A stretch of 64,000 bases of DNA from DASRDR01 sp035550795 (lineage in GTDB: Bacteria; Methylomirabilota; Methylomirabilia; Rokubacteriales; DASRDR01), in the NCBI GenBank assembly GCA_035550795.1, contig DASZOL010000029.1:19414-83413 (forward strand). The letters are read 5' to 3'. Numbering within the stretch: the stretch's first letter is position 1; each line of letters starts with the position of its first letter. Shown in pieces: positions 14,892-24,324 of the stretch. The notes beneath the pieces were generated by a model that was given only the letters and a program-made list of their open reading frames with translations, made no database searches and was not told where the DNA came from. The position numbers and the translations under genes were made by a program.

Positions 14892-16707
14892 AGCGGGCGC
14901 ACGGCTCTTCCTCGCCATTCTCTTGGCGGCGACCGCCGCGGCCCCCTGGGTCGTTCGAGCCGCCGAGCCGATCCCCGAGGCTGCGCGGCTGCTCGGGTGG
15001 ACCCGCGACCTGAGCGACCCGGTCATGGAAGGCCGCGCGGCCGGCACCCCGGGGGCGGACCGCGCGGCCGCATATCTGGCGACCGAGTTCAGGCGCGCCG
15101 GGCTTCGGCCGGCCGGAGACGCGGGCGGCTTCCTCCAGCCCTTCGAGGTGCTCACGGGCGTACGGCTGGCCGACGGGACCGCCGTCGAGGTGATGGCTCC
15201 GGGGGCGGCTCCGCGCACGTTCCCCGGCGGGACGGCCTTCCTCCCGTTCACCTTCTCGAGCGACGGCGACGTCACGGCCGACGTGGCGTTCGCCGGCTAC
15301 GGGATCACCGCGCTTCCGCTCGGCCACGACGACTACGCCGGCCTCGACGTTCGGGGAAGGGTCGTTTTGGTGATGACGGGCGAGCCACGCGAGACGGATC
15401 CCCGGGGACCGTTCCGGCCCGCCGAGCACTTTCACTACACCGAGCTGCGCCACAAGGTGCTCAACGCGCGCGAGCACGGCGCCGCCGCGGTGATCGTGGT
15501 GGAGAACCCGGTGCGTGCCGATCGGCTGGCCGCGCTCCGGGGCGCGACCCCCTCCTGGGGCATCGTCGCCGTCTCGGCCCGCCGGCAAGTCGCCGACGCG
15601 CTGCTGGCGCCGGCGGGGCTGGATCTCGCCGGGTTGCGCGCCCGGATCGAGCAAACACGCGCGCCCGCGTCCCGTCTCCTGCCCGGCGTGCGGGCGCGGA
15701 TCCGCTTGACGCTGCTCCGGGACCGGGGAACCACCGCGAACGTCGTGGGCACCCTGCCGGGCACGGATCCCGCCCTCGCCGCGGAGGCGGTCGTGGTCGG
15801 GGCCCACTACGACCACCTCGGGCGCGGCAGTCCGTTCTCGCTCGCTCCGGACCGCGGGGACGCGATTCATCCGGGCGCGGACGACAACGCCTCGGGCACC
15901 GCCGCGCTCCTCGGAGTGGCCGAGGCGATGGCGCGCGGGGGGGCCGGACGCCGGAGTATTGTCTTCGTCGCATTTTCGGCCGAGGAGCTCGGCCTGATCG
16001 GCTCCACCCACTACGTGGGTCAGCCGGCAGTGCCGCTCGACCGCACCGTCGCGATGGTGAACCTCGACAGCGTGGGTCGGCTCCGGGACGGACGCCTGCA
16101 TGCGATGGGCGTCGATACGGGCCAAGGGCTCCGCGACCTGGTGGAGGAGGCTGCCCGGGGGCTCCCGGTTCAGCTCACCCTGCGCGGTGACGGCATCGGG
16201 TCATCCGACCATACCGCCTTCCTGAACCGTGAGCGCCCCGTGGTGTTCTTCTTCACCGGCCCCCACGCGGACTACCACCGTCCGAGCGACACCTGGAACA
16301 AGATCGACGCCGACGGACTGCGGACGGTCGCCACGGTCGCTTACCGGGTGGTCCGGGCCCTTGCCGACCGAGACGAGCGCCCGAGCTTCGTCCGCGTGCC
16401 GGGCGGCCCGCCGCGCGCCGGCACCGGAGGAGCCGGCTACGGTCCCTACTTCGGCGCCGTCCCCGACTTCGGCGAGCCGCCGCGTCCCGGGGTGCGCCTC
16501 GGCGGGGTGCGCCCGGGCAGTCCCGCCGACCGTGCGGGACTCCAGGCCGGCGACGTCATCGTGCGCTTCGCGGGTGTGACCGTGCGGACGCTGGACGACC
16601 TCGTCTTCGCCCTACGGGGCCGGAGGGCGGGCGACACCATCGGGGTGACCTACGTCCGCGACGGCGCCGAGCGCGCCACGGAGGCGGTCCTGGAGGAGCG
16701 ACGCTGA
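14842..16707 (+). CDS. Exported M28 aminopeptidase with PA and PDZ domains
   Basis: 621 residues if the ATG at 14842 is used. A hydrophobic signal segment (LFLAILLAATAAAPWVVRA) follows an Arg-rich n-region. Order: PA-like domain (about 70-230), M28 zinc peptidase with VVVGAHYDHLG, GADDNASGTA, FSAEELGLIGS and PHADYHRPSDTW metal-ligand motifs, then a C-terminal PDZ domain (GSPADRAGLQAGDVIVRFAG). Family role: release of N-terminal residues from peptides in the periplasm. The 50-nt overlap with the PIG-L gene makes the exact start uncertain; there is no later ATG before the signal segment. Confidence 0.9.
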   Translation: MGTPTPRRSGASTCRGRAGARLFLAILLAATAAAPWVVRAAEPIPEAARLLGWTRDLSDPVMEGRAAGTPGADRAAAYLATEFRRAGLRPAGDAGGFLQPFEVLTGVRLADGTAVEVMAPGAAPRTFPGGTAFLPFTFSSDGDVTADVAFAGYGITALPLGHDDYAGLDVRGRVVLVMTGEPRETDPRGPFRPAEHFHYTELRHKVLNAREHGAAAVIVVENPVRADRLAALRGATPSWGIVAVSARRQVADALLAPAGLDLAGLRARIEQTRAPASRLLPGVRARIRLTLLRDRGTTANVVGTLPGTDPALAAEAVVVGAHYDHLGRGSPFSLAPDRGDAIHPGADDNASGTAALLGVAEAMARGGAGRRSIVFVAFSAEELGLIGSTHYVGQPAVPLDRTVAMVNLDSVGRLRDGRLHAMGVDTGQGLRDLVEEAARGLPVQLTLRGDGIGSSDHTAFLNRERPVVFFFTGPHADYHRPSDTWNKIDADGLRTVATVAYRVVRALADRDERPSFVRVPGGPPRAGTGGAGYGPYFGAVPDFGEPPRPGVRLGGVRPGSPADRAGLQAGDVIVRFAGVTVRTLDDLVFALRGRRAGDTIGVTYVRDGAERATEAVLEERR

Positions 16708-16738
16708 CCTCCGGCGCGACGGGCGAGCGAACCGGCGG

Positions 16739-17824
16739 ATGCTGAGCCGCTCCCTCGATCGGCGGGCGCTGCTGCGGCTCGGCCTCCTCGGGGCCGCGGC
16801 GGCCCTGCGAGAGCACGTGGCGGCCCGGCTGGCGCGCGCCCAGGTCAGCCGCGTTCCGCCGACCGCCGACCCGCGCGAGCGCCACCTCGGTGGCCTCCGC
16901 CAGCTCACCTTCGGGGGACAGAACGCCGAGGCCTACTGGGATCGTGCGGGGACGCGTCTGGTCTTCCAGTCGACGCGTCCGCCGTTCGGGTGCGACCAGA
17001 TCTTCACGATGGGGGCGGACGGAAGCGGCGCGCGCCTGGTGTCCACCGGCCGCGGGCGGACGACGTGCGCCTTCTTCCTGCCCGACGGAGCCCGGCTCCT
17101 CTACGCCTCCACGCACCACGCGGGCGCCGAATGCCCGCCTGCGCCCGACCGCTCGCGGGGCTACGTGTGGGCGCTCCACGACTACGACCTCTACACGTGC
17201 GCCGTCGACGGAGGCGATCTCCGTGCCCTGCCCGCGTCGCCCGGCTACGACGCCGAGGGCACAGTTGCCCCCGACGGCCGGATCGTCTTCACGTCGATGC
17301 GCGGCGGCGACCTCGACCTTTACGTCGCCGACGCCGACGGCGGCGGCGTGCAGCGGCTCACGGACCGGCCCGGGTATGACGGGGGCCCGTTCTTCTCGTG
17401 GGACGGTCGGGACATCGTGTGGCGGGGCTGGCACCCCGCGGACAGCGCCGAGCTGGCCGAGTACCGGGCACTCCTTGGACAGCGACTCGTCCGCCCGAGC
17501 CGGGCGGAGCTCTTCGTGATGGCCGCCGACGGAACCGGGGCGCGGCAGATCACGTCCAACGGAGCCGCGAACTGGGCGCCCGTCCTTCATCCAGACGGGG
17601 AGCGGATCGTCTTCTCGTCCAACCTCCACGATCCGGGCCGGTTCGACTTCGCGCTCTACCTGGTGCGGCGGGACGGGCGCGGGCTCGAGCGCCTCACACA
17701 CGCGGAGTCGTTCGCCTCGTTCCCGATGTTCGCCCCGGACGGCCACCGCCTGGTCTTCTGCTCGAACCGCGGCACCTCCACGCCCCGCGAGTTCAACGTC
17801 TTCGTCGCCGACTGGCTGGACTAG
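16739..17824 (+). CDS. TolB-like beta-propeller exported protein
   Basis: 361 residues. The N-terminus (RRALLRLGLLGAAAAL) resembles a twin-arginine-type signal. The rest consists of repeated TolB/WD40-like blades with the motif pattern F-S/T-S-x-R-x-G-x-x-D-L-Y-V and DGxxLVFxS (e.g. GRIVFTSMRGGDLDLYVADADG). It lies 31 nt after the M28 peptidase and may be in the same transcript. It is not a true TolB since no tol/pal genes are near; a role as a periplasmic binding or scaffold protein is a guess. Confidence 0.8.
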   Translation: MLSRSLDRRALLRLGLLGAAAALREHVAARLARAQVSRVPPTADPRERHLGGLRQLTFGGQNAEAYWDRAGTRLVFQSTRPPFGCDQIFTMGADGSGARLVSTGRGRTTCAFFLPDGARLLYASTHHAGAECPPAPDRSRGYVWALHDYDLYTCAVDGGDLRALPASPGYDAEGTVAPDGRIVFTSMRGGDLDLYVADADGGGVQRLTDRPGYDGGPFFSWDGRDIVWRGWHPADSAELAEYRALLGQRLVRPSRAELFVMAADGTGARQITSNGAANWAPVLHPDGERIVFSSNLHDPGRFDFALYLVRRDGRGLERLTHAESFASFPMFAPDGHRLVFCSNRGTSTPREFNVFVADWLD

Positions 17825-17943
17825 GGCGGCCGGGTCGCGCCGGAACCGCCCTGCGTGGCGCCTGGCCCGCCCGGACAATCGGGGCGGGACGCCAGCGCAG
17901 TTCGGCCGGGCGAGGGCCGGGCCGGTGTTAAGATTCGCTCCAC

Positions 17944-19614
17944 ATGACGCGTACCGGAAGGTCCGAGACGTCGCCGTCTCCGCCGTGGCGACCAGCCGAG
18001 GCACCGACCTTGCCGATCCTGATCCAGAGGCGGGCCGAGGTCGATCCGGAGGGCGTCTACTTCACGCTCTTCGGCACGCCGCTGACCGCCGGCCGGCTCC
18101 ACGCGACGACCCTCCGCTACGCCGGCTCGTTCCGGAAGCTCGGCCTCGGGCCCGGCGACAAGGTGGCGATCATCCTCCCGACGTGCGAAGAATTCTTCTT
18201 CGCCTTCTTCGGCGCCCTCGCGATCGGCGCCACGCCGGTGCCTCTCTACCCGACCCTCGAACCCGAGCTCAAGGCCCGTGTCCTCCAGAGCTGCGAGGCC
18301 CGCGCCGTCGTCACGATCGAATGGTTCCGCGCCGACGTCGAGACCGCCCGGGCCGAGGCGCCGGACGTTCGGCATCTGCTGACCCCTGACGTCCTCGAGA
18401 CGGGGTCGCCTGCTCCCGCGCCGATTGCCGCCGCGGAGGACGACGTCTGCTTTCTCCAGTACACCTCCGGCAGCACCTCCGCGCCGCGCGGGGTCGTCCT
18501 CAGCCACCGGAACGTGATGGAGACCGTCCGGATGATGGTCGAGGCCGTGAGGGTGACGCCGGCCGACCGGCTGGTCAGCTGGCTGCCGCTCTACCACGAC
18601 ATGGGTCTCATCGGCCTCGCGTTCGGAGCGCTCTACACGGGTGCGGGACTCCGCCTCCTCCCGCCGGACCTCCGGAATCCCCGCGCGTGGCTCGACGCGA
18701 TCACCGAGGACCGGGCCCACGTCACCGTCTCCCCGGACTTCGGCTATCGGAACTGCGTCCGGCACGTCCACGACACGACGGGCCTCGATCTCTCGAGCCT
18801 GCGCATGGCGCTGTCGGGCGCGGAGCCGGTGCGCCTGTCGACGATCCGCGCGTTCCAGGAGCGCTTCGGGGTGGGCGACATCTTCGCGCCGGCGTACGGG
18901 CTGGCCGAGGCGACGCTGGCGGTCGCCGTGTGGCCCCACGGCCAGCCGGTGCGCGCCGACCCGACGGGAAGCTTCATCTCCGTGGGGCGCCCCTGCCGGG
19001 GGGTGCGGGTCGAGATCGCCGGGGCCGATGGCGTCGGGCGCGCGGGGCCCGGCGAGGTGGGCGAGATCCAGGTCCAGAGCCCCGGGGTCATGCAGGGCTA
19101 CTACCGGGACCCCGAGGCCACGGCCCGTGCCCTCCGCGACGGCTGGCTCCACACCGGCGACCTCGGATTCCTGGACCGCGAAGGCTACCTCTTCATCACC
19201 GGCCGGATGAAGGACGTGATCATCGTGCGCGGCCAGAACGTCGTCCCCGCCGACGTCGAGGAAGCGGCCGACCACGTCGCCGGCGTCCGGTACTCGGCCG
19301 CCGTCGGGATCGAGAGCGAGCGGACGGGCACGCAGCGCCTGCACGTGGTCGTCGAGGTGCGGGGCGACGGGCTGGCGCTCGAGGAGCTCTCCCGCATCGC
19401 GCACGACGTGACGCAGGCCGTGCGGCATCGAAGCGGGCTCAGGCCCGCGCGCGTCCTCCTCGTCCAGCCCCAGACGATCCCCAAGACGTCGAGCGGCAAG
19501 ATCCAGCGGGCCGCGCTCGCCGCCATGGTCGCCGAGGGGCGCCTGGCGGACCGGGTCCTTCATCACACGGGGGCGATGGGGCACGAGCCGGACGGGGTCG
19601 GCGACCGCCATTGA
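17944..19614 (+). CDS. Fatty acyl-AMP ligase / acyl-CoA synthetase
   Basis: 556 residues, ANL superfamily. AMP-binding P-loop YTSGSTSAPRGVVLSH, the LPLYHDMGLIG motif typical of fatty acyl-AMP ligases (FAAL), GYGLAEAT-like AYGLAEATLAV, hinge region GYLFITGRMKDVIIVRGQN and the C-terminal catalytic Lys in PKTSSGKIQR. FAALs activate long-chain acids as adenylates and pass them to an acyl carrier or CoA. No PKS or ACP gene is adjacent, so both FAAL and CoA-ligase activity are possible. Its TGA overlaps the TTG start of lemA. Confidence 0.88.
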   Translation: MTRTGRSETSPSPPWRPAEAPTLPILIQRRAEVDPEGVYFTLFGTPLTAGRLHATTLRYAGSFRKLGLGPGDKVAIILPTCEEFFFAFFGALAIGATPVPLYPTLEPELKARVLQSCEARAVVTIEWFRADVETARAEAPDVRHLLTPDVLETGSPAPAPIAAAEDDVCFLQYTSGSTSAPRGVVLSHRNVMETVRMMVEAVRVTPADRLVSWLPLYHDMGLIGLAFGALYTGAGLRLLPPDLRNPRAWLDAITEDRAHVTVSPDFGYRNCVRHVHDTTGLDLSSLRMALSGAEPVRLSTIRAFQERFGVGDIFAPAYGLAEATLAVAVWPHGQPVRADPTGSFISVGRPCRGVRVEIAGADGVGRAGPGEVGEIQVQSPGVMQGYYRDPEATARALRDGWLHTGDLGFLDREGYLFITGRMKDVIIVRGQNVVPADVEEAADHVAGVRYSAAVGIESERTGTQRLHVVVEVRGDGLALEELSRIAHDVTQAVRHRSGLRPARVLLVQPQTIPKTSSGKIQRAALAAMVAEGRLADRVLHHTGAMGHEPDGVGDRH

Positions 19615-20168
19615 CCGGGCTCCTCGGCCTGCTCCTGGCGGGGGCCCTGCTCGGCGTGGCCGTCTGGCTCTACAACAGCCTCGTCGGGCTTCGGAACCAG
19701 GTCGGGAGCGCCTGGGCCCAGATCGACGTCCAGCTGAAGCGCCGCCACGACCTCATCCCCAATCTCGTCGCAGCGGTCCGGGGCTACATGCAACACGAGC
19801 GCGAGCTGTTCGAGCGTATCGCGGCCGCGCGAGCGCGGGCGCTCTCCGTCACCGGGGCCGGGGCGGTCGGGGCGGCCGAGGGAGCGCTCAGTCAGGCGGT
19901 GGGCGGGCTGCTCGCCGTGCTGGAGCGGTACCCGGATCTCAAGGCAAACCAGAACGTGCTCGCGCTCCAGGAGGAGCTGGTCACGACCGAGAACCGGGTC
20001 GGCTTCGCGCGCCAGCTCTACAACGACCTGGTCGCGCGCTACAACACCCGGCAGCAAATGTTTCCCGCCAACCTGGTGGCCGACGCGCTCGGCTTCAAGC
20101 CCGCGGAGTTCTTCCAGGCCGATGCGGCGGACCGCGAGCGCCCCGGGGTCGACGTCGGCCCCCGGTGA
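19611..20168 (+). CDS. lemA: LemA family protein
   Basis: 185 residues using the TTG at 19611, which overlaps the preceding stop (TTGA) and lies just before the membrane segment TGLLGLLLAGALLGVAVWLYNSLV. The LemA domain follows directly: helical NQVGSAWAQIDVQLKRRHDLIPNLV, ending QQMFPANLVADALGFKPAEFF. LemA proteins are membrane-anchored alpha-helical proteins frequently paired with an M48 protease, exactly as here (4 nt downstream). Function is envelope-related but not defined. The TTG start is inferred from the overlap and the domain boundary. Confidence 0.92.
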   Translation: MTGLLGLLLAGALLGVAVWLYNSLVGLRNQVGSAWAQIDVQLKRRHDLIPNLVAAVRGYMQHERELFERIAAARARALSVTGAGAVGAAEGALSQAVGGLLAVLERYPDLKANQNVLALQEELVTTENRVGFARQLYNDLVARYNTRQQMFPANLVADALGFKPAEFFQADAADRERPGVDVGPR

Positions 20169-20172
20169 CGGG

Positions 20173-21228
20173 ATGGCCGCGGATGAGACGGCGCGACCCG
20201 CCGCTCCCGGCCCGCCTCCTCCCGCCCCGGGGGGAAGCAACCTCTTCGACGAGCAGCGACGGAACCGGCGCGCCACCTGGCTCCTGATCGCCGGCTTCGT
20301 GGCCCTCCTGGCGTTCATCGGCTTCGGCTTCGACCTCTTCGTCCTCGGCGCCGCCGGCGTGGTGCGCGCGGGCCGCGTGCCGCTTCCCCTGCCGATCGCC
20401 GCGAGCGGCGCCGGGCTGCTCGGGATCGGCTCGGCATGGCTCGGCTACCGCTTCGGCGACCGGGCCGTCCTCGCCTCGAGCTTCGCGCGGCCGGTGACCG
20501 CCGACGACGTCTCCCCGGAGGTCAAGCGGCTCATGAACGTGGTCACGGAGATGGCGATCGCGGCCGGTCTGCCGATGCCACGCGTCCATCTGATCGACGA
20601 GCCCGATCCGAACGCCTTCGCCACCGGCCGGGACCCGGAGCATGCGTCCATCGCGGTGACGACCGGACTCGTCGAGACGATGAACCGGGAGGAGCTACAG
20701 GGCGTGGTCGCCCACGAGATGGCGCACGTGCGGAACCTCGACATCCGGACCATGACCCTCGTCGCCGCGCTGCTGGGCGCCCTGCTCCTGCTGAGCGACT
20801 GGGCAACCCGCCTGCGTCTCGGGCTCCCGGACTCCCGCGACGCCAAGCGCAGGGACGGCGCCCCGATCGGCGGCCCTCTGGCAGTCGCCCTGCTGGCCGT
20901 GTGGCTCCTCACCGTGCTCCTGACACCGCTGATCGGGCGCCTCCTGGCCACGGCCGTGTCCCGCCGCCGCGAGTACCTGGCCGACGCCTCCGGAGCCGAG
21001 CTGACGCGCAATCCCCTTGGTCTCGCGAGCGCCCTGCGGAAGCTCGAAGCGGCGACGGCCCCGACGGCCCGGATCCATCGGGGCACGGCTCATCTGTGCA
21101 TCGCCGACCCGCTCGGCCGGGCGGTGAACGAGCGCGAGGGCTGGCTCGCCGACCTCTTCGCCACGCACCCGCCAATCGCGGATCGGGTCGGGCGGCTCGA
21201 GGCGATGGCCTACCGGAGGCAGACGTGA
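20173..21228 (+). CDS. M48 metallopeptidase (HtpX-like), LemA partner
   Basis: 351 residues from ATG 20173, 4 nt after lemA; an earlier in-frame ATG inside lemA was not chosen. Two N-terminal membrane helices (about 35-85), the zinc motif HEMAH with downstream third ligand in RREYLADASGAEL, and two more hydrophobic helices around the active-site region, as in HtpX. It ends with THPPIADRVGRLEAM, the usual M48 tail. Predicted inner-membrane protein-quality protease. Its stop overlaps the GTG start of the next gene by 4 nt. Confidence 0.92.
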   Translation: MAADETARPAAPGPPPPAPGGSNLFDEQRRNRRATWLLIAGFVALLAFIGFGFDLFVLGAAGVVRAGRVPLPLPIAASGAGLLGIGSAWLGYRFGDRAVLASSFARPVTADDVSPEVKRLMNVVTEMAIAAGLPMPRVHLIDEPDPNAFATGRDPEHASIAVTTGLVETMNREELQGVVAHEMAHVRNLDIRTMTLVAALLGALLLLSDWATRLRLGLPDSRDAKRRDGAPIGGPLAVALLAVWLLTVLLTPLIGRLLATAVSRRREYLADASGAELTRNPLGLASALRKLEAATAPTARIHRGTAHLCIADPLGRAVNEREGWLADLFATHPPIADRVGRLEAMAYRRQT

Positions 21229-22247
21229 AGATCGACATGGCGATCGCGATCGACGATCTCGGCGACGTGCCCGCCCTGGCGCGGGAGGCGGAGGCGCTCG
21301 GCATCGACGGGCTGTGGACCGCGGAGACGCGGCACGACCCGTTCTTGCCCCTGGCCCTGGCCGCGGAGCACACGCGCCGCGTGAGCCTCGGCACCGCCAT
21401 CGCGGTCGCCTTCCCCCGGAGCCCTACCGTGGTCGCGCACACGGCATGGGATCTCCAGGCGGCGTCGGGCGGACGGGTGATCCTCGGGCTCGGGACCCAG
21501 GTCAAGGGGCACATCGAGCGGCGCTTCTCCGTCAAGTGGACCGCCCCGGGGCCCCGGCTCCGCGAGTACATCCTCGCCCTCCGCGCGCTCTGGGAGGCCT
21601 GGCAGAACCGGGGTCCGGTGAGCTTCCGGGGCGAGCACTACGCCATCACGCTCACGACTCCGTTCTTCGCCCCCGGCCCGATCGCGCATCCGCGGATCCC
21701 GATCTACATCGCCGCGGTCAACGCCTACAACCTCCGGCTCGCCGGGGAGCTCTGCGAGGGCGTGCACCTCCATCCATTCCACTCGGTGAAGTACCTGCGG
21801 GAGTTCGCTCTGCCGAACATCGAGGCAGGGCTCGCGAGGGGCGGCCGGGTCCGGGACGCGGTCGAGCTGGCATGCTCGGTCTTCATGATCACGGGCCGCG
21901 GCGCCGACGAGGTCGCGCGCGCGCGCGAGCACGCCCGGGCCCAGATCGCCTTCTATGCGTCGACGCGGACCTACGAGCCCGTGCTGGCCGCGCACGGCTG
22001 GCAGGACCTGACGCCGCGACTCCACCGGAAGTCCGTGGAGGGGGACTGGGCGGGAATGGCGGCGCTGATCACCGACGAGATGCTGCGGGTCTTCGCGGTG
22101 GAGGCGCCGCTCGACGGCCTCCGGGCCGCGATCGACGAGCGCTACTCGGGGCTGCTCGACCGGATCGCCCCGTATGTCGCGCTCGAGCGCCGCACGCCGT
22201 CAGAGGATCTACGCCGGTTCGCGGAGGCGCTCCGCGGCGGACGCTGA
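21225..22247 (+). CDS. Luciferase-like (LLM) F420/flavin-dependent oxidoreductase
   Basis: 340 residues from the GTG at 21225 (GTGA overlap with the M48 gene; the alternative ATG at 21237 would drop four residues). TIM-barrel bacterial-luciferase fold with ETRHDPFLPLALAAEHT near the start and GLGTQVKGHIERRF, typical of the TIGR03617-like F420-dependent group. The real substrate is unknown. Co-translation with lemA-M48 is probably only organisational. Annotated as F420-type by sequence resemblance, not by a proven cofactor motif. Confidence 0.85.
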   Translation: MKIDMAIAIDDLGDVPALAREAEALGIDGLWTAETRHDPFLPLALAAEHTRRVSLGTAIAVAFPRSPTVVAHTAWDLQAASGGRVILGLGTQVKGHIERRFSVKWTAPGPRLREYILALRALWEAWQNRGPVSFRGEHYAITLTTPFFAPGPIAHPRIPIYIAAVNAYNLRLAGELCEGVHLHPFHSVKYLREFALPNIEAGLARGGRVRDAVELACSVFMITGRGADEVARAREHARAQIAFYASTRTYEPVLAAHGWQDLTPRLHRKSVEGDWAGMAALITDEMLRVFAVEAPLDGLRAAIDERYSGLLDRIAPYVALERRTPSEDLRRFAEALRGGR

Positions 22248-22482
22248 GCGGCAATGGCACCGACCCGGAGGCGCCGCGCGATGGCGCTTCCGTATCCCGG
22301 GGTGACGATCTACCATCTGTCGCACGACGGGGTCGGCGCCGCCCGCGATGAAGACGTCGAGCGCCGGCGGGCGATGCGCGGCCCCACCGGCGTCACCCGC
22401 GGCGCCTGGGTGGCGGCGAGCCTCACCCGAGGGCTCGGGAAGCCCGCCGCCGTGGAATCGGCAGCGTGCCGGAGGACGGACG

Positions 22483-22701
22483 ATGGTCAAGCTGCTGGGC
22501 ATCGCGCTCATCGCGCTGGGGGTCGTCGCCCTCATTTACGAAGGCATCACGTACACGACCAGCGAGAAGGTCATCGACATCGGACCGTTCAAGGCGGAGG
22601 TCAAGCGCGAGAAGACCATCCCGCTATCCCCCTTGGTCGGCATCGCGGCGGTAGCGGGTGGAATCGTGCTCGTGCTGGTGGCAAGTCGCCGCTCCTCGTA
22701 A
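22483..22701 (+). CDS. DUF3185-like small membrane protein
   Basis: 72 residues from ATG 22483; longer upstream in-frame starts have no conserved sequence. Two membrane segments (KLLGIALIALGVVALIYEGI and PLVGIAAVAGGIVLVLVA) flank a short conserved-looking loop with TSEKVIDIGPFKAEVKREKTI, characteristic of DUF3185 proteins. Function unknown. Preceded by 235 bp in which I see no gene. Confidence 0.8.
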   Translation: MVKLLGIALIALGVVALIYEGITYTTSEKVIDIGPFKAEVKREKTIPLSPLVGIAAVAGGIVLVLVASRRSS

Positions 22702-22787
22702 CGCTGCGGCCCGGCGTCGCCCGAGGCCTGCCCGGTCGGCCGATCAAGCTGACGGCCCACCGCGCGGCTCCTCGGCCCCCGGTCGCC

Positions 22788-24167
22788 TCAGCTCGCGAGC
22801 TTGTTCGCCGCGTCGAGCGCGGCCACCTTGTAGCACTCCGCCAGCGTCGGATAGTTGAAGACCGTGTGCATGAAGTAGTCGAGCCCGCCGCCCAGCCCCA
22901 GCACGGCCTGGCCGATGTGGATCAGCTCGGTGGCCTGCGTGCCGATCGCGTGGGCGCCGAGGAGCCGCCGATCGTCGCGGTGGAACAGCATCTTGAAGAG
23001 GCCGCTGTCGTCGCCCAGGATCTGGCCCCGCGCGATCTCGCGGTACCGGGCCACGCCGATCTCGTAGGGGATCTTCGCCGCAGTCAGCTCCTGCTCGGTG
23101 GCGCCGACCATCGAGATCTCGGGGATGGCATAGATCCCCACCGGGAAGTGGGACCCCATCGGTCCCGCGGCCAGACCGAAGGCGTGGCAGGCGGCGAGCC
23201 GCCCCTGCTCGCCCGACGTCGCCGCCAGGCTCGGATGTCCGATGACGTCTCCCGCCGCATAGACGTGCGGGACCGTGGTGCGGAAGTCGGCGTCGACGCC
23301 GAGGCGCCCCCGGTCGTCGGCGGCGAGCCCGGCTGCGGCGAGACTCAGTCGGTCGGTCGCGCCCGTGCGGCCCGCCGAGAAGAGCACGAGGTCGGACACG
23401 ATCCGCTTCCCCGACTCGAGGAAGAGGACCCCCCGCCGGGGCGGGCCCTCCGACACCTCGAACCGCTCCACGGTCTCCCCGAGCCGGAAGGTGACGTTGC
23501 GCTTGCGCATCTGGTGGATGAGCTCGTCGACGATCTCCCGGTCCACGAAATCCAGAGGCCGGTCCCGGCGCTCGACGAGCGCCACCTCGACCCCGAGCGC
23601 GGCGAAGATCGACGCGTACTCGATCCCGATGACCCCTCCGCCGACCACGGTCATCGCCCGCGGCAAGCGCCTGAGGCGGATGATGTCGTCGCTGGTGATC
23701 GCGACCTCGCCGTCGATCACGGCCCCGGGCGGCATGACGGCCCGCGTGCCCACGGCGATGACGATCGTCGCGGCGCGCACCGTTTGCGAGCCGGTCTCCG
23801 ACCGGATCAGCAGCGTGTGGGGATCCTGGAACTGCGCCTCGCCCCGGATCACCGCGATGTCGTTGCGGCGAAGCTGGTCGTCCATGACCTCGATCTCGCG
23901 GCGCACGACGTCGCTGACGCGCGCGAGGAGCTGCTCCGCGGTGGGGCGGGCTCCGGCCCCGGATACACGCTGCACGGCCGCCACCGCCTCGCGGAATGTC
24001 TTGCTCGGGATCGTCCCGGTTTCCACGCAGACGCCGCCGACACACCGGTTCTTCTCGATGACGGCGACCCGCTTGCCCAGCTTCGACGCCTGCACCGCCG
24101 CGCGCTGGCCCGCCGGACCGCTCCCGATCGCCACCAGGTCGAAGTCGTAGGCCTCGCTCATCGCCAT
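22788..24167 (-). CDS. sthA: Soluble pyridine nucleotide transhydrogenase
   Basis: 459 residues (E. coli SthA is 466). FAD-binding GSGPAGQRAA near the N-terminus, the SthA-type loop GTIPSKT that lacks the second redox cysteine of lipoamide dehydrogenases, NAD(P)-binding VGGGVIGIEYAS, and the C-terminal dimerisation motif HTVFNYPTLAECYKVAALDA. It equilibrates NADPH and NADH. Stand-alone on the minus strand, upstream neighbour is the aldolase gene. Confidence 0.94.
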   Translation of the reverse strand: MAMSEAYDFDLVAIGSGPAGQRAAVQASKLGKRVAVIEKNRCVGGVCVETGTIPSKTFREAVAAVQRVSGAGARPTAEQLLARVSDVVRREIEVMDDQLRRNDIAVIRGEAQFQDPHTLLIRSETGSQTVRAATIVIAVGTRAVMPPGAVIDGEVAITSDDIIRLRRLPRAMTVVGGGVIGIEYASIFAALGVEVALVERRDRPLDFVDREIVDELIHQMRKRNVTFRLGETVERFEVSEGPPRRGVLFLESGKRIVSDLVLFSAGRTGATDRLSLAAAGLAADDRGRLGVDADFRTTVPHVYAAGDVIGHPSLAATSGEQGRLAACHAFGLAAGPMGSHFPVGIYAIPEISMVGATEQELTAAKIPYEIGVARYREIARGQILGDDSGLFKMLFHRDDRRLLGAHAIGTQATELIHIGQAVLGLGGGLDYFMHTVFNYPTLAECYKVAALDAANKLAS

Positions 24168-24324
24168 GCACTGTACCCCGATCGGCCGCGATCGCGGTAC
24201 GCTCCGGTGAGCTGCCGGGTCGGGCTGGAGCTGAGCGCTCCGGCCGGGGCTCGGGCGTCAGGCGGGTCCCAGCGCCCCCCGCATGGCCGGCGGCGGCACG
24301 CCCGCGGCCGACAGGAAGAGCCGC

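Noticed and set aside
22248..22482. Possible minus-strand coding stretch between the luciferase-like gene and the DUF3185 gene
   Set aside because: No start with RBS and no recognisable motif; low-complexity Gly/Pro/Arg product.
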